The position numbers were made by a program, and so were the translations under genes. Positions 5,354 to 6,328 of a stretch of DNA of 6,328 nucleotides are shown here, in pieces (position 1 is the stretch's first letter; every line of letters begins with the position of its first letter). This DNA is from Methanomicrobiales archaeon (lineage in GTDB: Archaea; Halobacteriota; Methanomicrobia; Methanomicrobiales; Methanospirillaceae), in contig JAAZNH010000319.1 of the NCBI GenBank assembly GCA_012798365.1, forward strand, positions 1 through 6,328, in the 5' to 3' direction. The notes beneath the pieces are model-generated. The model made no database searches. It saw only the letters and a program-made list of their open reading frames with translations, and was not told the origin of the DNA.

Positions 5354-6328
5354 TGACCACCCGGGGATCACGCCATGATCATGCGGTCTCAGAGCAGATC
5401 GGTGCAGTGTTGCTGGTCACCGTAGTAGTGATGCTGGTAGCTGTTGTCGGTGTTATCCTGACTTCGCAGTCACCTCCGCAGAAGATCCCCTCCATGAAAG
5501 CCTCCATCTGGAACGACAGCCAGAATATTTACCTCAGGCATGGAGGCGGGGATGCACTCTCCGCCGGCGATATTAAAATCTATATCGACGGACAGGACGA
5601 AACAGCGAATTTCTCCCTCAGTACAGCCCCCGACGAGGACTGGCAGAGCTGGCAGATTGGCAAGATCCTGGTCAATCCCTGGGGTTCACGGCCCTACACC
5701 AGCATCCAGGTGGTGTACACCACCGGATCTTCAGGTGCGATCCTTGCATCCTCAGGGTCAATCTTCAGTTCATCCGGTGCCGGACTGGGAGGAGACCATA
5801 TCATCACTGCTTCAGCAGGGACCGGGGGGAGCATCAGCCCTTCCGGGGAAGTCACGGTACCGGATCTCGGGAGCCAGATCTTCTATATCACCCCTGATGA
5901 CGGGTACAATGTCACCAATGTAGTTGTGGACGGTGAATCCCAGGGGGTACTCCTGAGTTATGAATTCAGCAACGTGGTAACAAACCACACCATCATGGCA
6001 GCGTTCCTTGAGGAGTACACGATCACGGCCTCTGCATCGGCAGGAGGAACAATCACTCCTTCGGGAGTGATCACGGTCGGGTATAATGGCAACCAGTCCT
6101 TTACCATGGCCCCTGATGCAGGCAAGATCCTGTATGATGTGCTGGTCGATGGGGCTTCAGTCGGCCCTGTCACAACGTATGAATTCACGAATGTGCTTGC
6201 CGATCACACCATCGTCGCATCCTATACCAATATCCTTCATTACATCACGGCAACCGCGGGTACGGGAGGCACGATAACACCGGCAGGTACGGTGGCAGTA
6301 CCGGAGGGCACGGGCCAGACCTTTACGA
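5350..6328 (+). CDS. Archaeal type IV pilin with C-terminal InlB-B-type repeats (3' end missing)
   Basis: Surface protein; 326 codons are present and the frame is open to the right edge. Residues 1-12 form a basic/polar leader, then VSEQIGAVLLVTVVVMLVAV starts a single hydrophobic segment (about 13-38). Residues 45-140 fit the archaeal type IV pilin N-terminal domain (PF07790-like): KIPSMKAS, the signature HGGGDAL at 64-70, DIKIYIDG, W101 with IGKILV, and VVYTTG followed by ILASSGSIF. From 151 on there are tandem repeats of about 70 residues resembling the divergent InlB B-repeat family (PF18998). The start ATG overlaps the previous stop (ATGA); GGGGGTG directly upstream may be a Shine-Dalgarno site, and the ATG at 5353 is an alternative. 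The leader block (A/G)-(V/L)-SE-x-x-G is shared with the preceding gene, so both are probably handled by the same prepilin peptidase. Likely role: pilus-displayed or cell-anchored adhesin (inferred). Confidence 0.88.
   Translation, partial: MMTTRGSRHDHAVSEQIGAVLLVTVVVMLVAVVGVILTSQSPPQKIPSMKASIWNDSQNIYLRHGGGDALSAGDIKIYIDGQDETANFSLSTAPDEDWQSWQIGKILVNPWGSRPYTSIQVVYTTGSSGAILASSGSIFSSSGAGLGGDHIITASAGTGGSISPSGEVTVPDLGSQIFYITPDDGYNVTNVVVDGESQGVLLSYEFSNVVTNHTIMAAFLEEYTITASASAGGTITPSGVITVGYNGNQSFTMAPDAGKILYDVLVDGASVGPVTTYEFTNVLADHTIVASYTNILHYITATAGTGGTITPAGTVAVPEGTGQTFT
5800..6006 (+). repeat. InlB-B-type protein repeat 1
   Basis: Codes for residues 151-219, from IITASAGTGGSISPSG through TPDDGYNVTNVVVDG and YEFSNVVTNHTI to AAF. 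It is the first of three units in the window; the period to the next is 73 codons. Confidence 0.85.
6019..6225 (+). repeat. InlB-B-type protein repeat 2
   Basis: Codes for residues 224-292, with the same order of blocks: TITASASAGGTITPSG, FTMAPDAG, VLVDG, YEFTNVLADHTI and ASY. Both Gly-Gly and Asp-Gly turns are conserved. Confidence 0.85.
6244..6328 (+). repeat. InlB-B-type protein repeat 3 (cut by the window edge)
   Basis: Codes for residues 299-326, beginning ITATAGTGGTITPAG and continuing to GQTFT, where the window ends mid-unit. The total repeat number is unknown. Confidence 0.8.

Overview
The window looks like chromosomal DNA of a methanogenic archaeon, most likely of the Methanomicrobiales (Methanoregula-like). 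This is inferred from four things: a receiver domain with the FTGRGREE signature that I associate with that group, archaeal type IV pilin-type N-termini, TATA-box promoters with almost no leader, and stand-alone PAS sensor proteins. No rRNA, tRNA, CRISPR array or insertion sequence is visible.

Layout. (1) Positions 1-1108, minus strand: the N-terminal part of a receiver-PAS-PAS signalling protein that runs off the left edge. Its two PAS domains are a recent internal duplication. (2) Positions 1109-1286: a divergent promoter region in which each side has a TATA box preceded by one arm of an 11/12 inverted repeat. (3) Positions 1287-1859, plus strand: a complete rubrerythrin with all di-iron and rubredoxin ligands, followed by a T-tract terminator. 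(4) Positions 1986-3537, minus strand: two tandemly duplicated membrane PAS sensors of identical length (240 aa). Each has four membrane segments and one PAS domain with a CH-x10-CP motif, and neither has an output domain. A 37-codon ORF bridges them exactly, with ATGA overlaps at both ends. (5) Positions 3538-3778: a divergent regulatory region with several TATA boxes and GC-rich hairpins. (6) Positions 3779 to the right edge, plus strand: a two-gene surface-protein operon. The first gene encodes a 524-residue pilin-like secreted protein. The second overlaps it by ATGA and encodes an archaeal type IV pilin whose C-terminus carries tandem InlB-B-type repeats that continue past the edge.

How the genes may work together. 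The rubrerythrin detoxifies peroxide in an anaerobe, and it shares a control region with a signalling protein. The paired Cys-containing membrane PAS proteins are divergent from the pilin/adhesin operon. A redox- or metal-responsive control of surface appendages is therefore possible, but this is only inferred from gene order. The most unusual items are the output-less twin sensors with their bridging mini-ORF and the pilin fused to adhesin-like repeats.
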